64,000 nt of DNA from Rhodoferax sp. WC2427. Its GTDB lineage: Bacteria > Pseudomonadota > Gammaproteobacteria > Burkholderiales > Burkholderiaceae_C. The position numbers were made by a program, and so were the translations under genes. Positions 39,612 to 48,669 of this stretch are shown here, piece by piece. The notes beneath the pieces are model-generated. The model searched no databases. It was given only the letters and a program-made list of their open reading frames with translations, and was not told the origin of the DNA. How positions within the stretch are numbered: position 1 is the first letter of the stretch; every line of letters begins with the position of its first letter. The DNA lies in the NCBI RefSeq assembly GCF_040822085.1, contig NZ_CP162006.1, positions 2,542,001 through 2,606,000 on the forward strand, given 5' to 3'.

Positions 39612-41234
39612 TCAGACGGTGGCCGCTTCGGCACGGGTGGTATTTTCACGGTTTTTGGCACGCTGCAAGCCGCTGAGGATGGCTTTGAGCGAGGCGGACA
39701 CGATGTTCGCGTCCATGCCCACGCCAAACACGGTGTGCTGCTCGTCAATGCGCAGTTCCAGATAGGCCACGGCCTGGGCGTTGGCCCCGGCACCCAAGGC
39801 ATGCTCGTGGTAGTCCAGCACGCGGACCTGGGTGGTGCCGGTGGCGTTGAGGTGGTTCACAAAGGCATCGATGGGGCCCACGCCGTGCCCGGCGGCCGGA
39901 ACTGCCGGTGCGGCGATGGTCGCGGTGCCGTATTCGCGCTCGAACAGGGTCCACAAATTCTGGGCGGTGAGTTCCTTGCCGTCGGTGTCCATCACGGCCT
40001 GCACGATCTGGCTGAACTCGATCTGCAAGCGGCGCGGCAACTCCAGGCCGTATTCGCTCTCCAGCAAATAGGCAATACCGCCCTTGCCCGACTGGCTGTT
40101 GACGCGGATCACGGCCTCATAGCTGCGGCCCAGATCCTTGGGGTCGATGGGCAGGTAGGGAATGGCCCAGACCGCGTTGTCGTCGCTGCGGATGGCAAAG
40201 GCCTTCTTGATCGCGTCCTGGTGCGTGCCCGAGAACGAGGTGTAGACCAGCTCGCCCACATACGGGTGGCGCGGGTGCACCGGCAACTGGTTGCAGTGCT
40301 CCACCATGCTGCGGATGTCGTCGATCTGCGAGAAATCCAGCCCCGGCGACACGCCCTGGGTGTAGAGGTTCAGCGCAATGTTGACGATATCCACATTTCC
40401 GGTGCGCTCGCCGTTGCCAAACAGGCAGCCTTCCACGCGCTGGGCTCCGGCCATCATGGCCAATTCGGCCGCCGCCACGCCCGTGCCCCGGTCGTTGTGC
40501 GGGTGCACCGACAGCACGATGCTGCCCCGCCGTGCCAAATTACGGTGCATCCACTCGATCATGTCGGCAAACACGTTGGGGGTGGAGTGCTCTACCGTGG
40601 TGGGCAGGTTGATGATGCAGGGCTGCGCCGGGGTGGGCTGCCAGACATCGGTGACCGCATCGATCACGCGCTTGGAAAATGCCAGTTCTGTGCCCGAAAA
40701 ATGCTCTGGCGAATACTGGAAGGTCCAGTGCGTGGCGGGTTGCTGGCGCGCCAAATCCTGGATCAGGCGGGCGTGGTGGGTAGCCAAACCTACGATCTGG
40801 TCTTCGTCCATGCCCAGCACCACTTCACGCATCAACCGCGAGGTGGCGTTGTACATGTGCACGATGGCTTTTTTGCTGCCGACCAGGGCCTGCATGGTGC
40901 GGCGGATCAGCGGCTCCTTGGCCGGGGTCATGACCTGGATGGTCACGTCGTCGGGCACCATGTGGTCGTCGATCAGGCGGCGCACAAAGTCGAATTCGAT
41001 CTGCGAAGCGGCCGGAAAGCCGACTTCAATTTCCTTGAAACCGATCTGCACCAGGTGCTTGAACATGCGCAGCTTGCGCTCCATGTCCATGGGCTCGATC
41101 AGCGCCTGGTTGCCGTCGCGCAGGTCGGTGCTGAGCCAGGTGGGCGCCTGGGCCAGCACGGCATCGGGCCAGGTGCGGTCGGTCAAGCGGATGGGGGCAA
41201 ACGCGGGGTACTTGCTGGCGGGGTGTTGCAACAT
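39612..41234 (-). CDS. leuA: 2-isopropylmalate synthase (type 2 LeuA)
   Basis: A 540-residue LeuA of the second class (opening [11 protein letters not shown], then [16 protein letters not shown]). Catalytic RDGNQ, the metal site [17 protein letters not shown] and [10 protein letters not shown] are present, with a C-terminal allosteric domain. ATG 41234 is chosen: it matches family starts and has GAAAG 8 nt upstream; ATG 41240 is possible. A leader peptide and attenuator precede it, so this gene and the downstream leuA are probably controlled by leucine supply through transcription attenuation. Confidence 0.94.
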   Translation of the reverse strand: MLQHPASKYPAFAPIRLTDRTWPDAVLAQAPTWLSTDLRDGNQALIEPMDMERKLRMFKHLVQIGFKEIEVGFPAASQIEFDFVRRLIDDHMVPDDVTIQVMTPAKEPLIRRTMQALVGSKKAIVHMYNATSRLMREVVLGMDEDQIVGLATHHARLIQDLARQQPATHWTFQYSPEHFSGTELAFSKRVIDAVTDVWQPTPAQPCIINLPTTVEHSTPNVFADMIEWMHRNLARRGSIVLSVHPHNDRGTGVAAAELAMMAGAQRVEGCLFGNGERTGNVDIVNIALNLYTQGVSPGLDFSQIDDIRSMVEHCNQLPVHPRHPYVGELVYTSFSGTHQDAIKKAFAIRSDDNAVWAIPYLPIDPKDLGRSYEAVIRVNSQSGKGGIAYLLESEYGLELPRRLQIEFSQIVQAVMDTDGKELTAQNLWTLFEREYGTATIAAPAVPAAGHGVGPIDAFVNHLNATGTTQVRVLDYHEHALGAGANAQAVAYLELRIDEQHTVFGVGMDANIVSASLKAILSGLQRAKNRENTTRAEAATV

Positions 41235-41275
41235 GGTCATTTCTTTCAAGGTTTTCCAAAACCAGCAACCCCATG

Positions 41276-41309
41276 AAAAACGGCCCGTTGCTGGTGCATA
41301 CGGGCCGTT
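41276..41309 (-). terminator. leuA attenuator (intrinsic terminator in the leader)
   Basis: On the minus strand AACGGCCCGT (41309-41300), an 11-base loop, then ACGGGCCGTT (41288-41279) and a T run down to 41276: a perfect ten-base stem plus U tract, placed between the leader peptide stop and the leuA start 42 bp further on. It has the form and place of a transcription attenuator. Confidence 0.88.
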
Positions 41310-41341
41310 GTGACGGGTGATGACGCTTTAAGTCGCGTGCG

Positions 41342-41395
41342 CTACCGTCTCCGCCCGAAGGGGATCAGTAGTAGCGCTAGAGAAATAAAGTTCAT
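41342..41395 (-). CDS. leu leader peptide
   Basis: A 17-residue open frame, MNFISLALLLIPFGRRR, ending TAG at 41342. It contains four leucines within five codons (CTA GCG CTA CTA CTG), three of them the rare CTA, followed by Ile. It precedes a perfect terminator hairpin and then leuA, the arrangement of leu-operon attenuators, where ribosome stalling at Leu codons when charged tRNA-Leu is scarce prevents terminator formation. A -10-like TAGAAT lies 8 nt upstream of the ATG and no ribosome site is visible, so translation may be leaderless. Confidence 0.85.
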   Translation of the reverse strand: MNFISLALLLIPFGRRR

Positions 41396-41403
41396 AACCG
41401 TGG

Positions 41404-41409
41404 ATTCTA
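41404..41409 (-). promoter_or_regulatory. Putative -10 element of the leuA leader transcript
   Basis: TAGAAT on the minus strand, in the 24 bp gap between the pssA stop and the leader ATG. The -35 region would fall at the end of pssA (CCTGCA/CTGCAC, 16-17 bp upstream), a weak match. Transcription would begin at or within about 3 nt of the leader ATG. Confidence 0.55.
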
Positions 41410-41419
41410 GCCTTGTTTT

Positions 41420-42247
41420 TTATTTGTGCAGGCCGCGCTCATCGGGTTCGTCCTTTGAGGTGCTGATCACGCTGGTCTGCACGCCCTTGAACTTGCGCCA
41501 GGCGTACACGCCATAGCCGCTGAAGCCATACACCACAAACGCCGCAAACAGCACGATGGGTGGGTGGATGGTGATCACGGCCAGGCCCAGGGCGATCAGC
41601 ACGATCACCACAAACGGCACGCTCTTTTTCATCTGCACGTCCTTGAAGCTGTAGAACGGCGCGTTGGTCACCATGCTCAGGCCCGCGTACAGCGCCAGCG
41701 CAAACATCACCCACGACACATCGGTGGGCGGCACCTCCAGGTCGTTCATCAGCCAGATGAAGCCCGCAATCAGCGCTGCGGCAGCGGGCGAAGGCAGGCC
41801 CTGGAAGTAGCGTTTATCCACCACCGTGGTGTTCACATTGAAGCGCGCCAGCCGCAGGGCCGCGCAGGCGCAGTGCACAAAGGCGGCAATCCAGCCCCAG
41901 CGGCCCAGGCCCTTGAGGGTCCACATGTAGGCAATCAGCGCCGGGGCCGCGCCGAACGACACCATGTCGGACAGCGAATCCATCTGCTCGCCAAAGGCGC
42001 TCTGGGTGTTGGTCATGCGGGCCACGCGGCCATCCAGGCTGTCGAGCACCATGGCGCAAAACACGCCGATGGCGGCCTGGTCGAAGCGCCCGTTCACGGC
42101 CATCACGATGGCATAGAAGCCGCCAAACAAGGCCGCCAGGGTGAACAGGTTGGGCAGGATGTAGATGCCCTTGCGGCGCTTGCGCACCAGCACTTCGGGG
42201 TTGGCGCGGGTGCTGGAATGAAGGCTCGGATCGTTGCCGTGTTGCAT
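41420..42247 (-). CDS. pssA: CDP-diacylglycerol-serine O-phosphatidyltransferase
   Basis: A 275-residue membrane enzyme making phosphatidylserine. The CDP-alcohol phosphotransferase motif D-G-x2-A-R-x8-G-x3-D-x3-D is present in LDGRVARMTNTQSAFGEQMDSLSD (~residues 70-95). About eight helices. It belongs to the integral-membrane class used by Bacillus and many beta-proteobacteria, not the E. coli type. It lies directly upstream of the leuA leader on the same strand. Confidence 0.94.
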   Translation of the reverse strand: MQHGNDPSLHSSTRANPEVLVRKRRKGIYILPNLFTLAALFGGFYAIVMAVNGRFDQAAIGVFCAMVLDSLDGRVARMTNTQSAFGEQMDSLSDMVSFGAAPALIAYMWTLKGLGRWGWIAAFVHCACAALRLARFNVNTTVVDKRYFQGLPSPAAAALIAGFIWLMNDLEVPPTDVSWVMFALALYAGLSMVTNAPFYSFKDVQMKKSVPFVVIVLIALGLAVITIHPPIVLFAAFVVYGFSGYGVYAWRKFKGVQTSVISTSKDEPDERGLHK

Positions 42248-42397
42248 GGCGGTTGCCTGTCAAAAATAGAAAGTTGCGCGGTGCGCGCTGGGGGAGATGG
42301 GCCCGATAGGCCGGCGTCAAGCAAGTACTGCACGCCGGGCCCATGGCACCAGCGGAATGCGGCCAAGTGTAAGCCAGTCAACCCGCCCTGTCGGCCT

Positions 42398-44014
42398 TTA
42401 GCGCAGCACCACGGGCACCTGGGCTACGCCGGGTGTGTCGCGCGTGAGGCGGAAGGTGTGCACCATCTGCGTCAGTTTGCCCGCCTGGTCTTGCAGGCTG
42501 TCGGCGGCGGCCGCGCCCTCCTCCACCAGGGCCGCGTTTTGCTGGGTTACGGCATCCAGTTGCTCCATCGAGTAGCTCACCAGGCCGATGCGCTGGCTTT
42601 GTTCTTCCGATGCCGAGGTGATTTCGCCCATGATGTCGGACACCCGCTGCACCGACTGCACCAGCTCCTGGATGGTTTGGCCCGCATGGTTGGCCAGGCT
42701 GTTGCCCGCCTGCACCCGCTCCACGCTGCTGCCGATCAACGCCTTGATTTCCCGCGCCGCCGTGGCCGAGCGCACGGCCAGGTTGCGCACCTCACTGGCC
42801 ACCACCGCAAAGCCCCGCCCCTGCTCGCCCGCCCGCGCCGCTTCCACGGCCGCATTCAGCGCCAGGATGTTGGTCTGGAAAGCGATGCCGTCGATCACGC
42901 CGATGATGTCGGCGATCGTCTTCGAGCTGGCACTGATCTCGTCCATGGTGCGCGCCACCTGCAGCACCACCTCGCCGCCGCGCCGCGCCACTTCCGAGGC
43001 CGATGCGGCCAGGGTGTTGGCCTGGCGGGCCGCACCGGCGCTCTGGCTGACGGTGCCGGTCAGCTCGGACAGCGCGGTGGCCGCGCCTTGCAGATTGGTG
43101 GCGGCCTGCTCGGTGCGCTGGCTCAGGTCCAGGTTACCGGAAGCCACCTCGGCACTGGCCACCTGGATGGACTCTGCCGTCTGCCCGATCTCGCCCACGA
43201 TGGCGCGCAGCCGGTCCTGCATGGCGGCAATGGCCTCCAGCAGGCGGCCGGTTTCGTCATGGACACGCACCTCGACCTGCGACGTCAAGTCGCCCCGCGC
43301 AATGCGCTCGGCCACCACCACCGCCCGGCCCAGCGGCTGGGTGATGCCGGCCGTGATGCGCCAGGCAATCAGGCCCCCCAGGCCCAGCGCCAGCAGCACC
43401 AGCAGGCCGCCGGTAAAGCGCGCCTGGCTTTGGGTTTGCTCGGCCTGCGCCGTGGTGTCCTTGTTCAGGGTGTTCTGCAGCTCGATCAGCGCGGCCAGCT
43501 TGGCGCGCCAAAGCGTTTCGCCCGGGTCCACCCGGTTCATCAGGCCGATGGTGGCGGCCACGGTGTCGCCGTCGGTGGCGGACTGGATGGCACTGGTCAG
43601 CTCGGGCCGGGTTGCGCGGCCGATGTCGGCAATCTCCTGCAGCAGCTTGCGTTCGGCGGGGGTGGTGTCGGCGGCGGTGAACAGCGTGGTCAGAGCGGCT
43701 TCGCGCTCGCCGTACTGCACCAGGGTCTGCTGGAGCTGCTTGACCAGCTCGGCCGACCTTTTGGCATCGATTTCATTGAGCATGGCCGCCGACCGGCTCT
43801 GGATGCCCAGGGTGCTGACGCTTTCCAGCATGCTGTTGACCAGCCGGGTCTTGGTGGCGTTGGTGCCGGTGATCTGGCGCAGCTGCTCGTGCACCCGGCC
43901 CGCCGAGATCTGGCCCACTGCGGCGACAGCAATCACCAGGACCAGCATGCAGCCAAAACCCAGACCCAGGCGGCTGGAGATGGATAAAGAGGTGGGTCTA
44001 GAGGGGGTTTGCAT
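42398..44014 (-). CDS. Methyl-accepting chemotaxis protein
   Basis: A 538-residue chemoreceptor. TM1 (~residues 18-38, LGFGCMLVLVIAVAAVGQI), a helical periplasmic sensor (4HB type, ~40-190), TM2 (~195-215, GGLLVLLALGLGGLIAWRI), a HAMP domain (ITQPLGRAVVVAERIARGD), and the signalling helices with the hairpin tip IAFQTNILALNAAVEAARAGEQGRGFAVVASEVRNLA. No C-terminal NWETF-type CheR tether. The ligand is unknown. ATG 44014 opens a normal MCP N-terminus. The preceding 227 bp up to the esterase gene show nothing clear. Confidence 0.94.
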   Translation of the reverse strand: MQTPSRPTSLSISSRLGLGFGCMLVLVIAVAAVGQISAGRVHEQLRQITGTNATKTRLVNSMLESVSTLGIQSRSAAMLNEIDAKRSAELVKQLQQTLVQYGEREAALTTLFTAADTTPAERKLLQEIADIGRATRPELTSAIQSATDGDTVAATIGLMNRVDPGETLWRAKLAALIELQNTLNKDTTAQAEQTQSQARFTGGLLVLLALGLGGLIAWRITAGITQPLGRAVVVAERIARGDLTSQVEVRVHDETGRLLEAIAAMQDRLRAIVGEIGQTAESIQVASAEVASGNLDLSQRTEQAATNLQGAATALSELTGTVSQSAGAARQANTLAASASEVARRGGEVVLQVARTMDEISASSKTIADIIGVIDGIAFQTNILALNAAVEAARAGEQGRGFAVVASEVRNLAVRSATAAREIKALIGSSVERVQAGNSLANHAGQTIQELVQSVQRVSDIMGEITSASEEQSQRIGLVSYSMEQLDAVTQQNAALVEEGAAAADSLQDQAGKLTQMVHTFRLTRDTPGVAQVPVVLR

Positions 44015-44241
44015 GGGATTTTGCCCGTGGAAAAACTGTATCAAAAAGTGACAAGCATACGGGATACCGGTAAACCTTGAAGCAAGGACGTAGAAATGCC
44101 CCGCACACACTCCCATTCAAATAGACCGCAACAACGCCGTTCAGTCGAAACAGTCCGCTTCTCTTTTGATAGTCAAAAATAGGAGCAGCGTGTGCTCTTC
44201 TGGCAGGCACAAACTACCATTTTGAGCACCTAAAAATGGCC

Positions 44242-45153
44242 CTAATTTTCGGTAAGTAGCGGCTCCCCGTGCACGAAGGCCACCACGGTTTGCAGTACGG
44301 GGGCCAGCCAGTCCAAAGGCCGGGCCAGGGCGGCGATGGTGGTGACGTGGCCGATGTGGTCGAAGATACGCACGTCCACCGCGGTGCCCGCGGCGCGCAG
44401 CTTGGTGGCCAGGCCGAGGGTGTTGCGCTGGGTGTTGACCACCGAGTCGCTGCGCCCTGCCAGCAGCAAGGTGCGGGGGGCGGTGGTGCCGGCGTAAAAC
44501 AGGGGCTGGGAGTTGGCCGGGGTCTGCGGCCAGCCGAAGGCGACCTGCACCTCGGGGTCGCCAATGGGCAAAAAGTCGTAAGGCCCGGCCAGGCCGATCC
44601 AGCCCGCCAAACGGCTGGGTGCCAGGCCCAGAGGCGCCAGCCAGCGCGGGTCCAGCGCCAGCATGGCGGCGTTGTAGGCCCCGGCAGAGTGGCCCATCAC
44701 CAAGACGCGGGCCGGGTCGCCGCCCAGGCGCTCGGCGTGCAGCAAGGTCCACTGCAGGGCCAGCGCGCAATCGGCCAGCAGCCCGTCATAGCGCACCTGC
44801 GGGCTCAGCCGGTAGTCGGCCACCACGGCGATGATGCCGTTGGCGGCCAGGGCCTCGCCCACAAAGCGGTAGTCCGCCCGTTCGCCGCGCGTCCAGTTGC
44901 CGCCATAGAAGAACAGCACGACAGGGGCACCGCCGGGCACGCTGGCGGTGGCGGGCTGGTACACGTCCAGCAGATGCCGTGGGTCGGGGCCGTAGGCTAC
45001 GCCGGTGGGGCCGTGGTAGGTGTCGTGGGGGACCAGGCGGTCCAGCCAGTGGGCACCCGAGCAGCCGCAGACCATCGCGGCCACCGCGGAGCCCACGCCC
45101 AGGAGGCCGAGGCGGCGGGATATGGGACGAGAACCAGGGAAAAGATCAGGCAT
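44242..45153 (-). CDS. Exported alpha/beta hydrolase (esterase/BD-FAE-like)
   Basis: A 303-residue protein. A twin-Arg-containing, hydrophobic N-terminus (SRRLGLLGVGSAVAAMVCGC) ends in a lipobox-like VCGC, so it may be a lipoprotein or exported. The alpha/beta-hydrolase core has the oxyanion segment FFYGGNW, the nucleophile GHSAGA (VMGHSAGAYNAA), the Asp in LAGRSDSVV and the His in FDHIGHVTT. Carboxylesterases of this type act on short or aromatic esters. The DUF2127 gene ends 32 bp upstream of its start, so it may be the third gene of that unit. Confidence 0.87.
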   Translation of the reverse strand: MPDLFPGSRPISRRLGLLGVGSAVAAMVCGCSGAHWLDRLVPHDTYHGPTGVAYGPDPRHLLDVYQPATASVPGGAPVVLFFYGGNWTRGERADYRFVGEALAANGIIAVVADYRLSPQVRYDGLLADCALALQWTLLHAERLGGDPARVLVMGHSAGAYNAAMLALDPRWLAPLGLAPSRLAGWIGLAGPYDFLPIGDPEVQVAFGWPQTPANSQPLFYAGTTAPRTLLLAGRSDSVVNTQRNTLGLATKLRAAGTAVDVRIFDHIGHVTTIAALARPLDWLAPVLQTVVAFVHGEPLLTEN

Positions 45154-45185
45154 GCAGGCAGTACGCGACAAACCGGGATTTGGAT

Positions 45186-45659
45186 TCACCGGCCGGCAGC
45201 CGCGCGGCGCTGCCACAGGCGCACCACCAGGTAGCCCGTGAGCAACACATTGCTGGCCAGCACCAGGGCGGTCATGGCGGATGGGTGGTGCCACAGGTGC
45301 TCCAGCTCAAACGGGATATACAGGCCGCCCGACAGCGCCGCCAGCAGCTCGCCCCAGGTCTTGTCGAACCACAGGCCATAGGCCTCCACCAGCCGCAGCG
45401 CCACGTAGCACCCGCCCAGCAGCACCAAGGTTTGCAGGTCGGCGCCCGGCAGCAGCTCGGCGTAGTGCAGCAGCAGCGACGGGTAGTGCGCGTCCGGGTT
45501 CAGGCCAAAGCGGCCGATCAGCTCGATGGCCAGGTGCCGCACGTCGTGGTGCACCAGGTCCAGCAGGCCCAGCAGGGCGGCCAGGGCGGCAAAGCCTTTC
45601 AGGGCCTCGAACACCGCGATGGCGTGCAGGGCCTGGCGACCGCCGGGCTGGGTAGGCAT
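45186..45659 (-). CDS. DUF2127 membrane protein
   Basis: A 157-residue protein with four hydrophobic helices. ALHAIAVFEALKGFAALAALLGLLDL and LVEAYGLWFDKTWGELLAALSGGLYIPFEL are typical of DUF2127 proteins, whose function is unknown. The ATG at 45659 shares a base with the stop of the upstream PLP-enzyme gene (TGATG), indicating coupling. Earlier starts would lie within that gene. Confidence 0.85.
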   Translation of the reverse strand: MPTQPGGRQALHAIAVFEALKGFAALAALLGLLDLVHHDVRHLAIELIGRFGLNPDAHYPSLLLHYAELLPGADLQTLVLLGGCYVALRLVEAYGLWFDKTWGELLAALSGGLYIPFELEHLWHHPSAMTALVLASNVLLTGYLVVRLWQRRAAAGR

Positions 45660-46891
45660 CAGGCCAGGGCTTGCGCGAAGTCGGCCAGCAGGTCGGCGGC
45701 ATCTTCCAGGCCCACCGACAGGCGGATCAGCCCGTCGGCAATGCCCATTTGCGCACGCACCTCGGCCCCGGCCTCCCAGAAGATGGTGGGGGCCACGGGG
45801 ATGATCAGCGTGCGGGTGTCGGCCAGGCCGGTGGCCTTGACGGGAATCTGCAGGCGGTTGATGAAGGCCAGGCAGGCGTCCGTATCGGCCAGCTCGAACG
45901 ACAGCAGCCACGACCCGGCGCTGAAATGCGCCTTGGCCCGGGCGTGCTGCGGATGCGATTCGAGCATCGGGTAGTGCACCTTGACCACCGCCGGGTGGGC
46001 TTGCAGAAACTGCGCCAAGGCCATGGCGGTGGCGCTGCTATGCCCCACGCGCAGGGCCAGGGTTTCGGCACCCAGGGCGATCTGGTGGGCGTGCTCGCTC
46101 ATCATCGACGCGCCCATGTCGCGCAGGCCTTTTTTGCGGATCTGCTGCAGGCCCCACTGGCGCGGGTCGCCCTTGCGGTAGTTGGCAAAAATGGCCGGGT
46201 AGCTGCTCCAGTCGAACAGGCCGGTGTCGGTGACCGCCCCGCCCATGGCGCTGCCATGGCCCGCGATGGTCTTGGTCAAGGCGTTGACCACCAGGCTGGC
46301 GCCCACCGACTTGGGCTGGAACAGCACCGGCGAGGTGATGGTGTTGTCCACCACGTAGACCAGGCCGTGCAGCTTGCACACCGCGTCAATGCCCAGAAAG
46401 TCGGGGATCTGCGTGCCGGGGTTGGCAATGGTTTCCACAAACACCATGCGGGTGTTGGGCTGCACCGCGGCGGCCACGGCGGCGGCATCGGTGGCATCGA
46501 CCGTGGTGACTTCGATCCCCAGGCTGCGCAGGGTGCCGAAGACGCTGTTGGTGTTGCCAAAGACGTAGCGGCTGGCCACCAGGTGGTCGCCCGCACGCAG
46601 CAGGGTCAAGAAGATGCCGCAGATCGCGCCCATGCCGGTGGCAAAGCAGATGCTGCCCAGGCCGTCTTCCATCTTGGTGATCTTGGCTTCCAGCGCCGCC
46701 GTGGTGGGCGTGCCCTGGCGGGCGTAGTTGTAGGCGCCCTTGAGCGTGCCCTGGAACACGCCGATCAAATCTTCAACCTTGTCAAACCCGTACTGCACCG
46801 AGGTGTGCACGGGCATGTGCACCGCGCCGTGTTCGACCCCGAAGGCCCGGTCGCCGTGGATGATGGTGGTGGTAAATCCTTGCGTAGCCAT
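45659..46891 (-). CDS. Cys/Met-metabolism PLP enzyme (cystathionine gamma-synthase/O-acylhomoserine sulfhydrylase family)
   Basis: A 410-residue fold-type I PLP enzyme. YNYARQGTPTTAALEAKITKMED is the family opening; the PLP lysine is in VNALTKTIAGHGSAMGG and the Asp for the pyridine nitrogen in VVDNTITSP. Substrate loop and C-terminal SVGLEDAADLLADF are normal. It may be cystathionine gamma-synthase, beta/gamma-lyase or O-acetyl/succinylhomoserine sulfhydrylase; sequence alone does not decide. Divergent from the aldehyde dehydrogenase across 140 bp. Confidence 0.9.
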   Translation of the reverse strand: MATQGFTTTIIHGDRAFGVEHGAVHMPVHTSVQYGFDKVEDLIGVFQGTLKGAYNYARQGTPTTAALEAKITKMEDGLGSICFATGMGAICGIFLTLLRAGDHLVASRYVFGNTNSVFGTLRSLGIEVTTVDATDAAAVAAAVQPNTRMVFVETIANPGTQIPDFLGIDAVCKLHGLVYVVDNTITSPVLFQPKSVGASLVVNALTKTIAGHGSAMGGAVTDTGLFDWSSYPAIFANYRKGDPRQWGLQQIRKKGLRDMGASMMSEHAHQIALGAETLALRVGHSSATAMALAQFLQAHPAVVKVHYPMLESHPQHARAKAHFSAGSWLLSFELADTDACLAFINRLQIPVKATGLADTRTLIIPVAPTIFWEAGAEVRAQMGIADGLIRLSVGLEDAADLLADFAQALA

Positions 46892-47031
46892 GCTCTTCCC
46901 TAAAGTAACTTTGGCCCCAATTAGAGCATTCCATGCGCCCGCCATCCTGTCGCAACGGGATGTTACGATTTAGTGCTACGTCCGGCCTAAATCGGCCCGC
47001 ACCCTTTTCTCTACCAACCCGAGACACCCCC

Positions 47032-48501
47032 ATGTTGCAATCTATCGAAGCCCGTACCGGCAACGCCGTCGGCGCCCAATGGCCTGAATCCACCCAGGCC
47101 GACATCGACCGCGTAGTGGCCGCCGCCGCTGCCGCATCCGATGCCTTTGCCGCCACCTCGGCCGCCCAGCGCGCCAGCCTGTTGCGCGCCCTGTCCGCCG
47201 CCCTGGAGGCCGAGCGCGCCACCCTGGTGGCCCTGGCCGACCGCGAAACCGGCCTGGGCCTGCCCCGGCTGAATGGCGAACTCGACCGCACCACCTTCCA
47301 GCTGCGTGGCTTTGCCGACGTGCTGGACGCGGGCACGGTGCACGCCTATGTGGACGATGCCGCCGTGGCCGGCCCGCCGCCCGCAGGCCGCCCGCACCTG
47401 GCCCGCGTACGCGTGCCGGTCGGTCCGGTGGCGATGTTCTCGGCCAGCAACTTCCCGTTTGCCTTCTCGGTCCTCGGCGGCGATACCGCTGCCGCCCTGG
47501 CTGCCGGTTGCCCGGTGGTCGTCAAGGGCCACCCTGCGCACCCCGAGCTGTCGCGCCAGACCGCCGCATTGGCGCAACGCGTGGTGGCCGAACAGGGCCT
47601 GGATGCAGGGGTGTTCGGCTTTGTGCAAGGTGGCTCCATCGAAGTGGGCGTGCAGCTGGTGCAGGCCCCGGCCATCGCCGCCGTGGCCTTTACCGGCTCG
47701 TTCAAGGGCGGCACTGCGCTGGCCAAGATCGCCGGTGACCGCCCCCGCCCCATCCCGTTCTACGGCGAACTCGGCTCGGTCAACCCGCTGGTGGTCTTGC
47801 CCGCCGCCGCCGCCAAAAACGGCCCCGAGCTGGCCGCCACCCTGGCCGGGTCCATCTGCCAGGGCGCAGGCCAGTTCTGCACCAGCCCCGGCATCGTGCT
47901 GGTGCACAAGGATGCCGCTTCCGACGCGTTCATCGCCGCCTTTGCCGCCGCCCTGCAGGCCTTGCAGCCGCACGCCATGCTGTCATCCGCCATCCGCTCC
48001 ACCTTCGACAAGGGCGTGGCCCGCTGGCGCGCCGATGCGGCCCTGACGCCGCTGGTGGCCGACGTGTCCGAAGCCGTCACTCCCCGCCCCTTCCTGGCCG
48101 AGGTGCAGGCCGCCGACTTCATCGCCAGCCACGCGCTGCACGAAGAGGTGTTTGGCTCCGCCGCCCTGGTGGTGCGCGTGGCCTCGGTAGAAGAAACCAT
48201 CGCCGTGCTGCGCGCCATCGGCGGCACGCTGACCGTCACGCTGTGGGGGGCCGAGGTGGAAGACGCGTCCACCCGCAGCCTGGTCCGCGCCGCCACCCAG
48301 GTGGCCGGCCGCGTGCTGTTTGCGGGCGTGCCCACCGGCGTGGCCGTGACCGGTGCGCAGCACCACGGCGGCCCGTTCCCGGCCTCCACCCAGCCCTTCA
48401 CCACCTCGGTGGGGTATGCGGCGGTAGACCGCTTTCTGCGTCCCGTGGCTTTGCAGGACGCACCGGCCTGGCTGGTGGAGCGCAAGGGCGTACCCTGCTG
48501 A
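47032..48501 (+). CDS. NADP-dependent aldehyde dehydrogenase (2,5-dioxovalerate-type)
   Basis: A 489-residue aldehyde dehydrogenase. FSASNFPFAFSVLGGDTAAALAAGCPVVVKGH is the cofactor site of the alpha-ketoglutaric semialdehyde/2,5-dioxopentanoate class; the general base Glu is in FYGELGSVNPLVV and the nucleophile Cys in GQFCTSPG. Such enzymes end sugar-acid and hydroxyproline catabolism by oxidising 2,5-dioxovalerate. No sugar-acid genes lie next to it, so the substrate is only a family-based guess. ATG 47032 fits the family N-terminus. Confidence 0.9.
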   Translation: MLQSIEARTGNAVGAQWPESTQADIDRVVAAAAAASDAFAATSAAQRASLLRALSAALEAERATLVALADRETGLGLPRLNGELDRTTFQLRGFADVLDAGTVHAYVDDAAVAGPPPAGRPHLARVRVPVGPVAMFSASNFPFAFSVLGGDTAAALAAGCPVVVKGHPAHPELSRQTAALAQRVVAEQGLDAGVFGFVQGGSIEVGVQLVQAPAIAAVAFTGSFKGGTALAKIAGDRPRPIPFYGELGSVNPLVVLPAAAAKNGPELAATLAGSICQGAGQFCTSPGIVLVHKDAASDAFIAAFAAALQALQPHAMLSSAIRSTFDKGVARWRADAALTPLVADVSEAVTPRPFLAEVQAADFIASHALHEEVFGSAALVVRVASVEETIAVLRAIGGTLTVTLWGAEVEDASTRSLVRAATQVAGRVLFAGVPTGVAVTGAQHHGGPFPASTQPFTTSVGYAAVDRFLRPVALQDAPAWLVERKGVPC

Positions 48502-48508
48502 GCCCTTC

Positions 48509-48566
48509 GCTATTGAGTTTATAGCTGTTCATGCTGATGGCATAAGCGCTAGCGGCCTGAAAAGCA
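48509..48566 (-). repeat. Dispersed palindromic repeat, copy 8 (left flank of the TIR cassette)
   Basis: On the plus strand: GCTATTGAGTTTATAGCTGT, TCATGCTGATGGCATAAGCG, CTAGCGGCCTGAAAA. Minus orientation, so its GGCC end points toward the TIR gene. It lies just after the aldehyde dehydrogenase stop. Confidence 0.8.
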
Positions 48567-48629
48567 TGTAAACCGAAGATGTAAACAAACTGCCTGACGT
48601 TCCGGCCTGGGGGTAAGATATTTGCCGCA

Positions 48630-48660
48630 CCCGGCCTGCCGGGTGGCATGCATTGCCACG
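48630..48660 (+). promoter_or_regulatory. Two overlapping hairpins in the 5' leader of the TIR cassette
   Basis: ACCCGGC-CT-GCCGGGT (48630-48645) and GTGGCA-TGCAT-TGCCAC (48644-48660) share two bases, so they are tandem or mutually exclusive. The second ends directly against GGGAA (48661-48665), the likely ribosome site of ATG 48670. Control of translation initiation is a possibility. Confidence 0.5.
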
Positions 48661-48669
48661 GGGAACGTC

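Noticed and set aside
44015..44241. Gap between the chemoreceptor start and the esterase stop as a possible small gene or regulatory RNA
   Set aside because: No convincing frame, terminator or conserved motif was seen; a flagellar sigma-28 promoter for the chemoreceptor was sought and not found.
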